Positions 13,660 to 26,500 of a stretch of 64,000 nucleotides of DNA are shown here, one piece after another. The notes beneath the pieces were generated by a model that made no database searches, was not told where the DNA came from, and saw only the letters and a program-made list of their open reading frames with translations. Made by a program: the position numbers and the translations under genes. Within the stretch, counting starts at the first letter, position 1, and every line of letters begins with the position of its first letter. The stretch is from Polyodon spathula (lineage: Eukaryota; Chordata; Actinopteri; Acipenseriformes; Polyodontidae): NCBI RefSeq assembly GCF_017654505.1, contig NC_054559.1, positions 10,194,281 through 10,258,280 of the forward strand, given 5' to 3'.

Positions 13660-13792
13660 GCAGTTTCACCCATTCTAGGTTTTAATATATGCTTGATTAG
13701 CTACAGTGTATAGGGAACAAGCTCAGGTAAAACCAGGAATGGATTAAACTGCTATGGAATGGGAGTCTTATTTCCATCCCTGGACAATTCAT
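13660..13792 (+). mobile_element. hAT-like foldback MITE, family B copy 1
   Basis: GCAGTTTCACCCATTCTAGG opens the core, and TTTCCATCCCTGG closes it. The core is partly self-complementary (CAGTTTCACCCATTC against GAATGGATTAAACTG). Copies occur at 42334-42467 in the same orientation and at 38331-38486 in reverse. The CAGGGATGGAAA-type end suggests a hAT MITE. Confidence 0.75.
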
Positions 13793-15049
13793 GCAAGACA
13801 GATACTGTACTTAAACTCTTAGGAAAAGAAGCCCGGATCGCAAAGGCTAATGCATTAAACCTTCTGCTTGATCAATTAAAATCAAATACGCAAGCCTACA
13901 AATGAGACAGCACAAAACGTATAACAAAAACAGCTGTGGTTAAGCTGATAGAGTCCGGAAATGAGCCAGAGTTACTCAACTCAAAACTTCATTAAATTTA
14001 GTCCCTGGATAAAGGACTATAAACTCTTTCAAATTAATAATATGTTAAATCATGGTGATAGAAATTGTAAAAAACTTAACAGCCAATTACTTGTTGTAAG
14101 ACATATGCTTAAAGGTATAGTTCCCCCATACGTTTTTCTCTTTTGGCCTGTTACCTGTGTTTCACTGTAGAGTTTCCATGCAGCTTTCAGTAACACAAGT
14201 ACAAGGCGAGGCCAAATGTTACTGTGAGCAACTGCTTATATAGCACCCTCTAGAGACAACTTGTAAAATTATAAGCAGATGAAAGAAAGTCTACAAGATC
14301 ATCATCTCTTTTCAATATCTACTTATTAAAAGAACAGAAAGAAAACAGGTTTTAAACAATGCAATGACTGGTGATAAAATAAAATAAGACATTTCAATTC
14401 AAACGAATTGGGTTTTGTTTTATCTCTTTTTTTTTCCCCTAGGTATATCTGCTGTTGAAATAAATGAACTACTGTATGTGCATTTTCTTAATCTCTGAAG
14501 AGATCTCAGCATGCAGAATGAAAAGCACAGATATAAATAAAGGTGCTGAGAAAACTTAATTTCAGGAGAACCCACTGATAAAATAAAAACTGATAACTGA
14601 GTGTGGCTTAGTTTGAAGAGTTTGCTGTAACACAGCAAAAGAAAACACCCTTTCCTTTCCCTACATGATCACTCGTACGCTGCTTTACATGGTCAGGATA
14701 GCAAAGGGTTAATGGGAATAGTCCTGCACATTGAGTGTAACTGTGTAAAGTACTCTGTTATCTGGCTGCTGTCAGGAAAACAATGTTTTACCAATATGTG
14801 AGCAGCTTTTGAGTACTGGAATCAATGAAAGAAGCTTACTAACACACCAATTGTGCACACTCATTTACAGACATTGTACTTGTGTCCTTATAACATAGAC
14901 TTGTTTGCAGAGAATGCTAACGGCTACATTAACAAGTATTTATACTGAAATTGGATTAAGATCATTTTTTCTTGGATTGTCAAAATTATCTTTTCATAAT
15001 GAAAGACAATTTGCCTTGCTGTGTAAACAGCAGCACACAAAGTGTATTC

Positions 15050-15243
15050 TACTGTAAAAAACATTGTAGAATGGTTGTATTTTTGTATTTTTAGAGGGTC
15101 CTAAAAAGGGGGGAGCAACTTACACAGGTGTGACCTATAGGCTTTTTCCTGAAATTGCTGTCTCAAAAAGGGGGGGGCGGGGCGGGGGGGGCACTTAATG
15201 TATACACCGGTGCAACTTATATACTGGGAAACTTTGCAAAGTA
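15050..15243. mobile_element. TA-ended mariner-like MITE, family A copy 2
   Basis: It opens TACTGTAAAAAACATTGTAG and contains the family core CCTAAAAAGGGGGGAGCAAC and GGCTTTTTCCTGAAATTGCT. A G-rich expansion (15170-15191) sits where copy 1 has its (TG)n tract. The right end is worn and the boundary approximate. Confidence 0.72.
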
Positions 15244-15923
15244 CTGCATGGGACAATCCAACAACAACCCACTAATAACAACTGTATTTCACCATTCAAG
15301 TGATGTGGGTCAATCATTGTGCCATTTCATCTGCTAATGCACTTTCCAGCATCCCGATGTGTGGCACTTGAAAACAGGCTGTTCCCACTTTCAAAGAGAT
15401 GGCACGTTCAAAACTAAAACGTGGACATTGACTGGCATAGCTGTAGACTGGTTTCCAGTATTCCAACACAAGCACGCATCAGCAATCAGTAGGCACAAGG
15501 TGGCAACAAACAGTTCCAAAACAACAAGCACGCCAAGGGAGCCAGCACTGGAATGGTCAGGGATTTGCGGTCAGAATTATTTTTGTGTAGAGCACCTCCA
15601 GCACTACAGTTTAATGAACAGTGTAGAGCAGCAAAGTGTTTAGCCAGAAGTAAAAGGCCCATTTTTTCCCCCAAGGTCTCTTAGGGAGTCTAGGAGCAGT
15701 TTGTGAGTTTTGCCCAGTGATTACAGAACCCTAACTGTGTAGTACTTGTCCACCTGTGGATGTAAGGCAAGAGCAAGGGCGCCAACTCCATCCCTGTGAC
15801 AAATACACAGCCTAATTTTTGTGAAAGCAGTTCTATCAAAGCTAAATTGTATTTCTCTTTTCTGTGCACAGCTACGTTCACAGCAAACTTTTCTTTAAGA
15901 AATGTGCAATGCAAGCTAACATT

Positions 15924-15934
15924 GCCATCTAGTG
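15924..15934 (-). promoter_or_regulatory. CTCF-like motif (minus strand)
   Basis: The minus strand reads CACTAGATGGC, the conserved half of the CTCF core. Weak by itself, it is listed because of the cluster around the C1B exons. Confidence 0.3.
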
Positions 15935-16232
15935 AGTGATTGTTGAACTGCACATGAGCCACAGGGTTTATGATTTTAGCCGCCCTACAAAGGCTACCCA
16001 CAACAAAATAAAGCCCCTCTTCTGGTGATGCTTCTTTCAGCTGACCTGTCAAATGCACAAAGCGATATAGCGCCAGAATTTTAATTGCTGATGCTATAGG
16101 AGGTACCCTGGCACTTGAATCTAGCACCATAAAACCATATTTGCACCCCTGCTTGGGTCTTTCCTCCAAGCTTGCAAGGATTTTACAGCAGCACGTACTT
16201 TCAGGCTACTGTAAGCCCAGTATAAAGTTATT

Positions 16233-16246
16233 CCACTAGGTGGCAG
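16233..16246 (+). promoter_or_regulatory. Strong CTCF-like motif
   Basis: CCACTAGGTGGCAG is nearly the full CTCF core consensus. It lies about 150 bp beyond the 3' end of the exon at 16394-16522. Confidence 0.5.
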
Positions 16247-16393
16247 TAAAGAAGCAGTAATGAGCCATATAAAAAATGATAACAGCATTTTAATGGCAAT
16301 AGATTTAAGCTACTGCCAAGGAGAGAGACAGCCTGCACTCAATGTACCTTCTGAAAGAACGACACACAGCAGTCATATGCTTTAAAAACTTAC

Positions 16394-16522
16394 TCTTCAC
16401 GATGAGGGTCTCCTTGATGATATTGGCAGTGATGTATATCCGCCCTCTCTGCTCGGTGTGGTCCGTTCCGCACAGGCTGGGAACATTGGCTACACAGCGC
16501 TTGTGAATGTTCATCAAGCAAT
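16394..16522 (-). CDS. prkcb: prkcb exon: end of C1B domain and start of C2 domain (exon 5)
   Basis: This 129-nt coding exon is two bases, 42 codons and one base. It completes the second C1 domain with [18 protein letters not shown]: Cys, four residues, His, two residues, Cys, seven residues, Cys. The zinc-binding set begun in the exon at 17890-18001 is therefore complete. It continues with [16 protein letters not shown], the first beta strand of the C2 domain, and ends ETLIVK. The acceptor is CTGTCCTGTAG and the donor is GTAAGTTTT. The trailing A joins TT of the next exon to make an Ile codon, giving VKIKDAKN where mammalian PRKCB has VVVRDAKN. The C1B-C2 order with no intervening domain is that of conventional, calcium-dependent PKCs. 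Confidence 0.96.
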
Positions 16523-17889
16523 CTACAGGACAGAAAGACAAAGCAGGGTCACTCGCATATACAAACATTCACTGCAGGAGAGGCTATAAGTGGAAAAACT
16601 GCTGTCCTGGGGATAAACACATGACAGGTAGCCTACAGTCAATATCTGGTTTATTAAACTCTTACTTATTAAACAATATACTGGACAGTTCTGGCCCCTT
16701 GTTAAATTAGGGGAAACTGTACAAGTCAGACCTGTGTGTCATGTTAGCATTTCAGACCTGAGCACAGACTTCAACAGGTCCATTCACTGGCCTGCTGTCA
16801 ATAAACTGCCATTGTTTGGCAGAGCGAGAAACTCGATCCTGGGAAGGCTGCAGTGAGCGTCAGGTAAAGTAGTAAAGCTACTCCAGCAGATCCCATGTGC
16901 ACTCAATCCATCTCACAACAGGATCGGCCTATGAAGCTTCAGAATCACGAACATTTAACAATACCACAACACAGCCACTAGGTGGCCCTGCATACCGCAA
17001 AAACCATTCCAAAGGCTGCTCAAAGTCATTTTCTCATGTCTTTTGTGTACCTCTAGTGTGTTTTCTTACCTAAGCAATAGGTGGACTGGATATATTAAAA
17101 ATGCATGATTGCAGAAGCATGGACCCACGTTTCTGCAGTATTGACATTTCAGGAAGAATGACTACTATGCAAATTGATTAAATGTTACAACAGAACATAG
17201 TCTGGAGTGTAACACTACTTGCCAAGCAAAGACAATAAAATGCGGTAGCACAATATCTTTTTGAAAACATGGCAATACACAGAAACAATCCTTTGTCGCA
17301 AAGTGTGTGTAACAAGTGACAGATCGCTCCTGATAGAGGCTGCCATGCTGGTCTAAGGATTTTGCCTTTTTTGCTTTACTAGTGTTACTGTTTCAAATAA
17401 ATGCTAATGCAAGAAAGATGAAAGAAAGGCAAAAATGCAGTTTCCCCCTATTTGCAGGTAAAGGATGAACAGAAACATAAAATTACAAGCAAAGAACCAT
17501 AAAACCTTAAATAGAAAAAAGGGGGGACCTGTGGAAATATTGCTAGCACTAATCAGAGATAGGAAAATGGATTTTAACTTTTTTTTTTTTGCATCATCAA
17601 TGCTGATGCTCACGTACAAATTCTGGTAAAGTATAAAAGACTCCTTCATTTTCTCTGCTGATTTGCTGTGTAACATAGACTTGCAGGTTGAATAGCAAAT
17701 ATCAAGCAGTCATATAAATACTGCCAGCTACAGCTTGAAACCTAAGTCTGACCTTGGTAGAATGTCAGCTCTGGTCCTGTTAGCGCTCTTTTACTTTGCA
17801 CTAGCGTGTATGTATTCTTTGTTGTAACTCTCTTGCTCTGTGACCACAGTCCTTTAGTCCTGTTTGTATTAACAGCACAGAATACTTAC
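16523..17889 (-). other. prkcb: prkcb intron 4
   Basis: This 1.37-kb intron splits the C1B domain between its first and second zinc half-sites. It contains one CTCF-like motif (16975-16988) and a T10-11 run near 17580. No mobile element is recognised. Confidence 0.9.
16975..16988 (+). promoter_or_regulatory. CTCF-like motif
   Basis: CCACTAGGTGGCCC matches the CTCF core over its first twelve bases. It lies inside the intron that splits C1B. Confidence 0.42.
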
Positions 17890-18001
17890 GGTCACACTTC
17901 ATCCCTTGATGTAGGAGGCCGTAGAGCAGGGAGCCGCAGTGATCACAGAAGGTTGGGCTGGAATAAGTGTGGACCTTAAACTTGTGCTTACTCCTGGGAT
18001 C
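17890..18001 (-). CDS. prkcb: prkcb exon: first half of C1B domain (exon 4)
   Basis: This 112-nt coding exon is 37 codons plus one base. It encodes the start of the second C1 domain, beginning [19 protein letters not shown] and ending [10 protein letters not shown]. The first His is followed after 12 residues by Cys-x2-Cys, and 13 residues later by the next Cys, which is exact C1 zinc-site spacing. This domain recruits the kinase to diacylglycerol in membranes. The acceptor is CTTTTCAG and the donor is GTAAGTATT after GAC-C. The single leftover C joins AT of the next exon to give CAT, so the Cys-x2-Cys pair reads CDHC rather than the mammalian CDTC. The open reading frame runs on past the donor into intron, but that extension is not exon. 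Confidence 0.96.
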
Positions 18002-18170
18002 CTGAAAAGACAAAGCAAACATCACAAGGAGTTTACATAGTCTTCACACATGCACTATGTACAAAACAGACAGGATGATATTTGGGCAGCGGTGTGGCCT
18101 GCAGGTTAATCGTGAATGTTGTACACAATTCTCTGCATTTTCTCCCCTAAGAGCAGCTCAATCCGATTCT

Positions 18171-18184
18171 ACACTAGATGGCAG
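18171..18184 (+). promoter_or_regulatory. CTCF-like motif
   Basis: ACACTAGATGGCAG matches the CTCF core except at its first two bases. It lies about 170 bp upstream of the C1B exon acceptor. Confidence 0.4.
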
Positions 18185-19961
18185 TATCAGCATTGTGGCT
18201 CACTCTAGTGTGCCCTTACTTCACATAAGCTGCTGCAATACACACAATCAGATTCACGTTAATGAATGTTAAGATTCAGTGAATAGAAAGGTTGCAAGTG
18301 TTACTTATTACAAACATCACGTACAGCTCCCCCCCCCGAGAAGGGGTCTTTTAAGAGGGTAATCGGTAATACAAATGTACAATAATTTATAGAAGACAGT
18401 TACTAATGACAGTGTAAATACAGTCATTATTCCAAGCTTTACTGATTTCCAGTTGTAGCATTTTGGTATACTGCAGGTAGGGCAACGGGTACAGTTTAAA
18501 TAAATAGGTATTGCATTGCTACAGATGTTGCAAGACAGGCTCAAATGCAATGTAAAGCTGCAAGATTGACAGCATACCATAGGCAGCCTGCTGTATCCAG
18601 TGGATAAAGCAACCCTGTACGGCATCTGGCAAGAACCAGAAGAGATTAATACAATGGGGAGAGAGAGTTGTTGTCAATAGCAACAAGACGAGGATTCAGT
18701 AAAGCCACTTACATTCATCAAGACAGTGCCACAATGTCTGGCACTCTCTGCGGGGCCACACATATTGAAGACACTGCATTTCGGTCAAAACAGTGAACTT
18801 AAGAGAAGAGGATGTCAGGTTTTTAAGTCAATAACAGTAGGTTTTTCACTCCTCTACTGACTGTTGTGTAGCTGAAGTCACAACCACTTCTTACTCTGGC
18901 CCATGGAAGTGCGACACTGCTGCATGCAAGCTTTAGTGTCTTGAGGTACTCCACTTCGACACAATAAAAGAAACATCTTACAGAACAGCCACTCAACCTC
19001 CTTCTGCAGCACATTACGTTGAGCCAGGAAGAGAAATGTGTTCTGGAAGGTTTCCCGCGAAAACCTGGCATTCAAGCTATATGTCCTTGGAAATTATAAG
19101 TTACGTCCCCATTGGAACATAAACATTTGAACAACTAAGCTCATGAGTTTAGTTCTCGCTCTCAGAATGCCAGTGACAAAGAATTCTAAACGTTTAAACC
19201 ACAACAGAATCTATACCTAATGACTAGTGTAACGCATTTCTGGATTATTCTGAATTACCAAAAAATTACAACACTATTTTTTTTTAACTGAACGTCAGTT
19301 TTTACTGATTTATACCCGATTTTTGTCTATTATTCAATATTTTAATAAAATGCTGTTTTCCGACATTGTAATAAGCAGCCCTACACTGTATCCTAGGATA
19401 CAGCAGGTATGTTTAGATGTCAGAGGATCAAATTAATTTCAAATGTTGCACATTGGTTGTCTGTTCACAAACACATTATCACCCGTTTCTGTTGGCCAAT
19501 CAAAGTGTGATTATTGTTGCAATTGCTAGGTATAGTAACTAGCTTGATCAAAAATGAGACTGAAATACTTACACAAAAATACAGCATAATATTTTTAATG
19601 GATGAGGAATGGGGAGAAAACATAAATCAGTTTATGAATATTAAAAAGAAAACAAATGGTTTCGAATTATACAAAAAGTCAGTCAGAGAACCCATAGCAC
19701 TGCAAACACTGCTGCATTGAGGTACATGTTCCCACTGACAGAATAAAACAACATAATGCAAGAAAGCGATCCACTAAACTAAAACAAGAAAGTGAACCGA
19801 GACCAGCAATCCATGTATGCGGCTTATACACACAGGCTTTAATAAAAGAGAGCGCAGAATGACTGTTAATGAGTTAGTCTGAGCTTTGTGCTTTGCTGGA
19901 CAGCCACTGTTTATTGCAGAGAGGTGTGTATTGGTGACTGATGTAAAGTGGGTGTACCAAG

Positions 19962-19963
<2 letters not shown>

Positions 19964-20013
<50 letters not shown>

Positions 20014-20016
20014 TTT
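19964..20016. repeat. (TA)n followed by poly-T, junction ACTGAT
   Basis: About 16 TA units pass into a run of about 21 T and then ACTGATTTTAG. The same order, (TA)n then T run then ACTGAT, recurs at 45970-46053. Confidence 0.9.
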
Positions 20017-21476
20017 ACTGATTTTAGTATAGCGCATTTTCAGTTTTTATCTTTTTCAAAAAATAAAAAAAATACAAATATTAAAAATTGGGATACTAAC
20101 GACATATGTTTTGGTGGCTACTTCTAATCACGTTACTTATTTTCTCTTGCACTTTTTGTGAGACAGACTCAACTTGCTTCGTTCACAGGCCTAACACAGA
20201 AAAGAGTTGCACAAGAATTACATTCTCAAATTGATTAGCAAGTGTGTTTATTTATTTATACAGCGCTTGTCATGCGGCAGGATTTTAAACCTCTTAATCA
20301 GGTAGCCACGAACACAGTAAGTGGTGTTTCATGCAAGCCCATTGCAAAAGACCTTATTATTCAAAAATACAATTAGTCTGCATAAAATACAGCTTTTTAT
20401 AAACAGTCTCACCGGTAAGTATCACTTAGCAGCACATCATGCTATTGCTATTACATAAACTGGTCTTGCTCTGCAAACTGTCAGCTCCGATTGGTCAGCC
20501 AGCATGGCTAGTTTGTATGTCTGCTGAACACTGCTGCAAAAGGATGCCTTGAAGCACTTTAGCGAATCCATCAGAGAATGTGATGTGACATTATCTGGCA
20601 GTCTCACTCACTATAATGATAATCCCAGCAATGTACTTTCCTTTTATTAAAAGACTTGGGGAATGCCAGCACAAATCAATTAGCTAAACTCTAGCAGATC
20701 CTTTTAGATAACACTTCAAAGGATACAAAATGTCTACAGTACTATAAACTGGATCGAGAATTTGTGCATGAGAAATGCTACATCAAGTCTTGGGTGATTG
20801 AGGGGCACCCGCTTGACTATGCAAACAGCTTTAACAAGTGTTCCATCAGCAATCAGGAAATTCAATGAACAAGCAGTTCACTTTTTAACACCCCTGGTAG
20901 GGGAAGTGTCCTATGCAAAAATCAAAATGTCAAATGTCAAGCGAAGCAGTTAGAATTGAAAGTGGGTTATATTTAGATTTACTTGTGAAATCCACTGTAA
21001 CAGCTTGATGCAGACTGTTTCTTAAAGACTGAACAGCTACACATTTGAAATCCTTCAGGATTCATTACCTACGATTTCTTTCATTATAAAACAAAACAAA
21101 AAAGATTTCCCCTAACCCTATTCTAACCAGCAATATAATTTGGGATACAAACTCATTCTGCGGCACTGTAAATTCTGTCACTCTACAACAACCTGCAGCA
21201 CCCCACCGACAGTGTCAGCTGCTGAAAACAAGGTTGCTTTCTTCCACGGCTTCACACTGATATGTTCCTGCTAAATCAAGCAGCCATTCCGGATTATGTT
21301 TTTAATTTAATTCCTGGTACAGCGGGAGTGAGGAGGGCTGTGAGGCAGAGCAAGGTGTCCCTGCCTGGTGTCCAACAGGGCTGCCTGTGCCAGCAGTAAC
21401 CCCAGGCCTCATAATCAGGAGCTCCATGTAAGCATTATGTTAATTGTAACCTTTTACTTAACTTTAGCGCATTGTG

Positions 21477-21489
21477 CCACCCGGTGGCC
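21477..21489 (+). promoter_or_regulatory. CTCF-like palindromic motif
   Basis: CCACCCGGTGGCC resembles a CTCF core and is also nearly palindromic. Low confidence. Confidence 0.3.
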
Positions 21490-23532
21490 GAATACTGCAA
21501 TTATGATTATATTTGTGTAGATCTGTTCATGGCTTCGAATAAAAGGCAGTATACTTGCAGAAACAGGTCAAATAGATAAACCCTATCCGGCAAAATGATA
21601 GTGTTATATGGGCCTGTAATTAAGCAATTATAATAAACAATATACTGCTACACACACTCACACAGATGGTTATCTGCATGGTTAGCCCTGCCATTATCAG
21701 TCTCCAGGCATGTACTACAAAGCACGCTGCCAATTCACGAACCATCTACTGAAATAAAACAAAAGTGTAGGAAAGAGGAGCCATTTGTAATGTCAAGTAT
21801 ATTCTGGAACAGCACGGCATGATAACAAAACAAACAAACATGGCAATCAATTGAATTGTTGTCGGTTGTACTGCTCCTAGTCATATATTGCAGATTGTTT
21901 GCTAATATGTTGGTAGAAGGTGGTGGTTAAGGCTGGGACAATGCCTCCTTTATGATCCTCGATACATCGATGCCCTTAAAAAGGTGTCACCAAAACGAAC
22001 AGATGCAATCCATTTAGAGCTACTTTCAATATACTGAATATCTATTTGATTGGTGCCAAGTGGTGGTATAAGCACGAAAATAATCCATTGAATTTTTTTT
22101 TATTTTTTGTAGTGGCATGAAATTAATAAAATGAAACCAAACACAATGAACTTTTTTTTTTTTTTTTTTTGAACGGGGTGAACATAGAGGGAACTAAAAA
22201 CAGACAGAGGAAGTAGTGTCAAAAGCAACACACAAAAAAAAAAAAAAATGATGTTGATCAAACGATACGATGGATCAATGCATCATCACAGCCTTGGTGG
22301 CAGTACTTAGATCTGCCACTGTTTAGATCTACTGCAGTTACAGGTTAATGCTAGCTACGATACTAAAAAGGCACTGCAAATACAAGTGGAAGTAGTACAG
22401 ACTGCTCCATTCCGAATTTTCAAAGTTCATTAAGTCACCTAAATTTTCTTGGCACCAGGGACACAAGTTTCCAGATTAATAATTATAGTCACAATCAAAT
22501 AGATTGACCTAGAGGAACATGCATTTTGACAAGTTTACCTTGAGGACTTCCAACAGACCTAATTCTAACACACATCGCCTCAACTTGGAAAGGGATTAAG
22601 GACCAGGTCAATCTTATTAATTAATGTTTTTAGTCCATATTAATGGAATACAAAAAGGCAGTAACTGATGGAAATAGGAAAAAAAAATAATCGAGAAACA
22701 CCCTGCAGTATTAATAATCTTTCTCAATTCCTTTATTTTAGAACTATAATATACGATAACAAAGAGCTTAATGTGTGCTTTTGTGAACAGCTTAAACCAC
22801 GGGAGCTTCTGAGTAATTAAACCTTCATTTGAAACAGTTTATTAACATGGGAGTAGGGCGAGAAGGAACTGAACTGCACGCTCTTAATTTGAGTGCACAG
22901 CAGGTGTGCATCTATTAATTTGCCTAGAAGAGATATTTTTAGTATGGCAGGACTAACCACAAACCTTTTTTTCTTATTACATGCTGAACCAAACTGCTCT
23001 TTAACAGCATGCCTGAGCAGCTTTACACAGGGGCAAGCAAATTAAGGGAAGGTGCCTGATTGTAAGATGCAAGCCTTTGAACATATTAGGAGGGTATGAG
23101 TTGTGTCAGTCCTGAGAACACCCATTCAACCACAGCAGTTGCTTTCAAGTCAATCAAAATCAGGAGGAAGAGCAGGTGGGCTAGGGTACAATGTGGATTC
23201 TGTCACAAGTGAAATAAGTTGTCAGGAGACAGCAATTCACAGAAATGCTGCTGGGCCCATTTACCAGTAACCCTTCCATCTATAGTGAGTCACACACTTT
23301 GCCAGTGGCATGCTTGCACAAAATTGTTATGAAAAATGCCTAGTTAAATCCTTCTTTCTGCATGCAAAATGTACAGTGAATGCTTCCGCCGATGGTATAC
23401 TCTGATTTATTGTTTACTGTTTATTGCACTACAAGGCGGCAACCAAATTGTTCAAAACAAAAAGGTAAATAACAAAACAATGACATTTCAATTTGCAAAT
23501 ATCTGGAACGGGATTTAAACATTCGCCAGAAT

Positions 23533-23549
23533 CAGCAGATGGCGCTTGG
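23533..23549 (+). promoter_or_regulatory. CTCF-like motif
   Basis: CAGCAGATGGCGCTTGG matches the CTCF core AGATGGCGC with the expected preceding CAGC. Confidence 0.42.
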
Positions 23550-26500
23550 TCTCCTGGTGTTAAGACATCTTTCACTGAAGGCCACATGTACAGTAATCTG
23601 CAAAGTTAATGGTTGCAAAACCCAGTGGAAGCAGCACCCTGCTGTAAAACGAGATGCTGCATTTCAAAAGGAATATTACGATTAGTAAGAAGTGTCAGCT
23701 TCAACACTGGCTCTAATTTACTGAACTGGTGGCATGTCTACCATTCAGGGTGTCATGCATTGGATAAAACATTGGTCACACAAAGGTTTATTTTGCATAG
23801 TCCTTGACTAATGCGGGGTCTTGCATGGAAGTTAGTAGTTTTCATCAGCTTTTGTATTTATACTGCATTCACCAGCATGGTACTGTACGTTCTGTATCTG
23901 GAAGATGGATCCCTGAATGCTCACCTAGCTAGTTGTTCTATTGACTTACTGTACTTGACATCCTTTTATATTAAAACTGGGAAACCACACTTCAGAGTCT
24001 AAATTTCCAAGGACCTGCTGGGTCCCTAAATGCTTAAAACTATATGCCTACAAAACTAAAGCAAACATTTTTATCTTGTGTGATCTTTTTTTTTAATGTG
24101 CGATGTAATTCGCAAGCAAAAACTGTCTTTGATGCAATTCAAGGCTTGATTACAAAGCTGACTCTTTTTTATTTATAACCCAGGCTAGCAGCTTTGGATA
24201 TTTCCATCTTTATTCCACTTCCCTACAGTTTATCCATTTCTTTCGCTAAGCTCCTGTCAGGAGCAACCATTCATTTTGGGTTTTTTTTAGTTAAAAAACT
24301 GACAATTAAAATTTATACCAGCATACTAAATGAATCAGACATTTCTTCCCTGAGTAGCAGAGTACCAGCGACTGATCTTCAGGGCTTTAATTTCATTCTC
24401 ATGACCAACTTAATGCTGTCTGACAACCAAAGAAAAATTAACCTCCAGCAAAGTGTGGTTGTGATACGCCTTAAAATGAGAACAATGAAACCCCAGAATA
24501 ATTCCTAGTGGTGCTGTGATGCAATTGATATTTAGATATAGAAGATGATGCTCAACTTCGCTTACGCCGCAGATGATATTTTCAGATAATCAAAATTGCA
24601 TTGAATATACATTTACTGTACAGGAAGAAATTTGTTTGGATTCTTGAAAGTGAAGCTTTAATTTAATGGAATCGCAGCTGTCATTATTAATAATTATGAA
24701 ATAAAATGAATTAGGTATTTTAGATCAGACATGTTATTTAAACCAACACTCAACTGTCTGTGCAATTTTGTCTTTCATTTATTTCATTTATTTATTTACA
24801 TAAAACAGCCAATACATCACTTGCATCGCCCACACTCTTCTTAAGTTATAGTACCTTAACTTAAAATCCAAAGCAGTGGTGAAATGACACAGTAAGGCAT
24901 AAGAATCGAGCCCTCCTATTGGGTAAGACATCTGATTCAGAGCAGGAAACACACTGCATTCATTTTGTTGCGTTACATTTTATAGGCCAGCTGGGTGATG
25001 TGGCAGGTTGCTGAAATGCAATATCCTTTTCTCACTACTGTTAATACACTCTCCATCTCCTAAACAAGAACATCGCTGTGACACAAAACAGTAGGTTTTT
25101 CCTTCATCTGAGACCAGTAAGCAGGGATTCCCAGAAGAAAACAGGCTGCACACCTCTTATTATACCAAGTGACTCAGATCAATTGCTTGCATTTATTTCT
25201 GTGGGATTCTATTTCGAGGGACAACCGCTTTCAAGAGTTTCAAGTTTGACAACACCAATTTTCTGATCCAACCCTGCAGGTTTAATGTGACTGTTCAAAG
25301 CTGTGTCGCTGGAATGTTCTTCTTCCCTGTCTGTTGGGAGAAGGCACTACAGTCTTTCAATGCACAGAGCTGTCATTGTGAGTCTACTGCTGAGCTGCTG
25401 GCAATGTGAACTAGCAGTGGGTGTTTCAATACAAAGTACCTTGGGAATTAATTCAACACAAATATTTACTTTAAATAACAGAACTGCATGCATCACTGAT
25501 ACGGTTTGGGGGGTGGGGATATTAATTATTATTTCCAATGGCTTGCCACAGTGAGCCACAGGAGCAACACACTCAATACTGGTGTATTCTTATATGCCAC
25601 CTCCTTTTCCAAGTCTCAGTGGAATTTAATGTCCTCCAGGTGCCATCACTCACAATTCTCTCCAGCAGCTCCTCAAAGTCAGTACCCAGCCTCGTCTGTA
25701 CTGAGGTTTTCAGTTTTTATTCTTTTTGCAAACTGGAGCAAATATAACTCCAAGAAAGAAATAAAGAGGGAAGCTAGAACAGCATCAATTATACATACAA
25801 TAAAAAGCAAGAATACACGAAGGCAGTGTTGACGGGAACAACAAGTATCCCATTTAACAAGCAAACTACTAATGAGCTTGGCACCATGATGGAAGTGAGG
25901 TGCAGTATGCAAGAGGTCTAATCATAAATCCAGACCATTATAATAAACACTGGCAGAAACCAAACAAAAGGAAACCTTCTCTTATATTCTGCTGTGTGCC
26001 CTGCAGGCAATTTATTTTGCATTTCATTTAGGGAAGCGGCCATTAATGATCTTGTCCTAAATTACCTAAGCAACTTTAAAAGATAGCTGTAATGCGTTCT
26101 TGGTCCTGCGGCGTAAATGTAGGCTTCATTATTACACAATACGGAGGAGGTCAAAGGAGTCAACAGGACCAAATCCCTAAGTGACTTTTTAATTAACCCA
26201 CTTCTATAATTGACTCTAAGTAATTCCCTTTGAAAACAATGAGGAGAACCAAACTGCCCTGATGCGGACTCCAATTTTATGCATTATGGCATTTGCCTTT
26301 GTCTTTACATTTAACAACCAAGGAGAAACCAATGAATGTGCCCTAGGCTATGACTTGATTACATAATAGCTATGTACTCTGCCAAGTCCCTTATTCGAGC
26401 CTGCACCCCTCACTGGGTATACAATATATTTAGAGACACTAGATTGAATTATTAGATTAAGGCATTACTAAATACATACGTAAATAAATAAATCTGTCAA

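Larger units (their letters stand above)
9528..16393 (-). other. prkcb: prkcb intron 5
   Basis: This 6.87-kb intron holds a pogo-like MITE (9991-10445), an A/C homopolymer block (11350-11408), a hAT-like MITE copy (13660-13792), MITE family A copy 2 (15050-15243) and CTCF-like motifs (12489, 15924, 16233). The stretches 10700-11300, 11600-12480 and 12520-13650 show nothing recognisable beyond short open frames that I regard as chance. Confidence 0.85.

Noticed and set aside
15690..16169. 159-residue minus-strand open frame, the second longest in the window
   Set aside because: No recognisable domain, no splice context and no similarity to neighbouring exons. It lies inside intron 5 and ends with ordinary AT-rich DNA.
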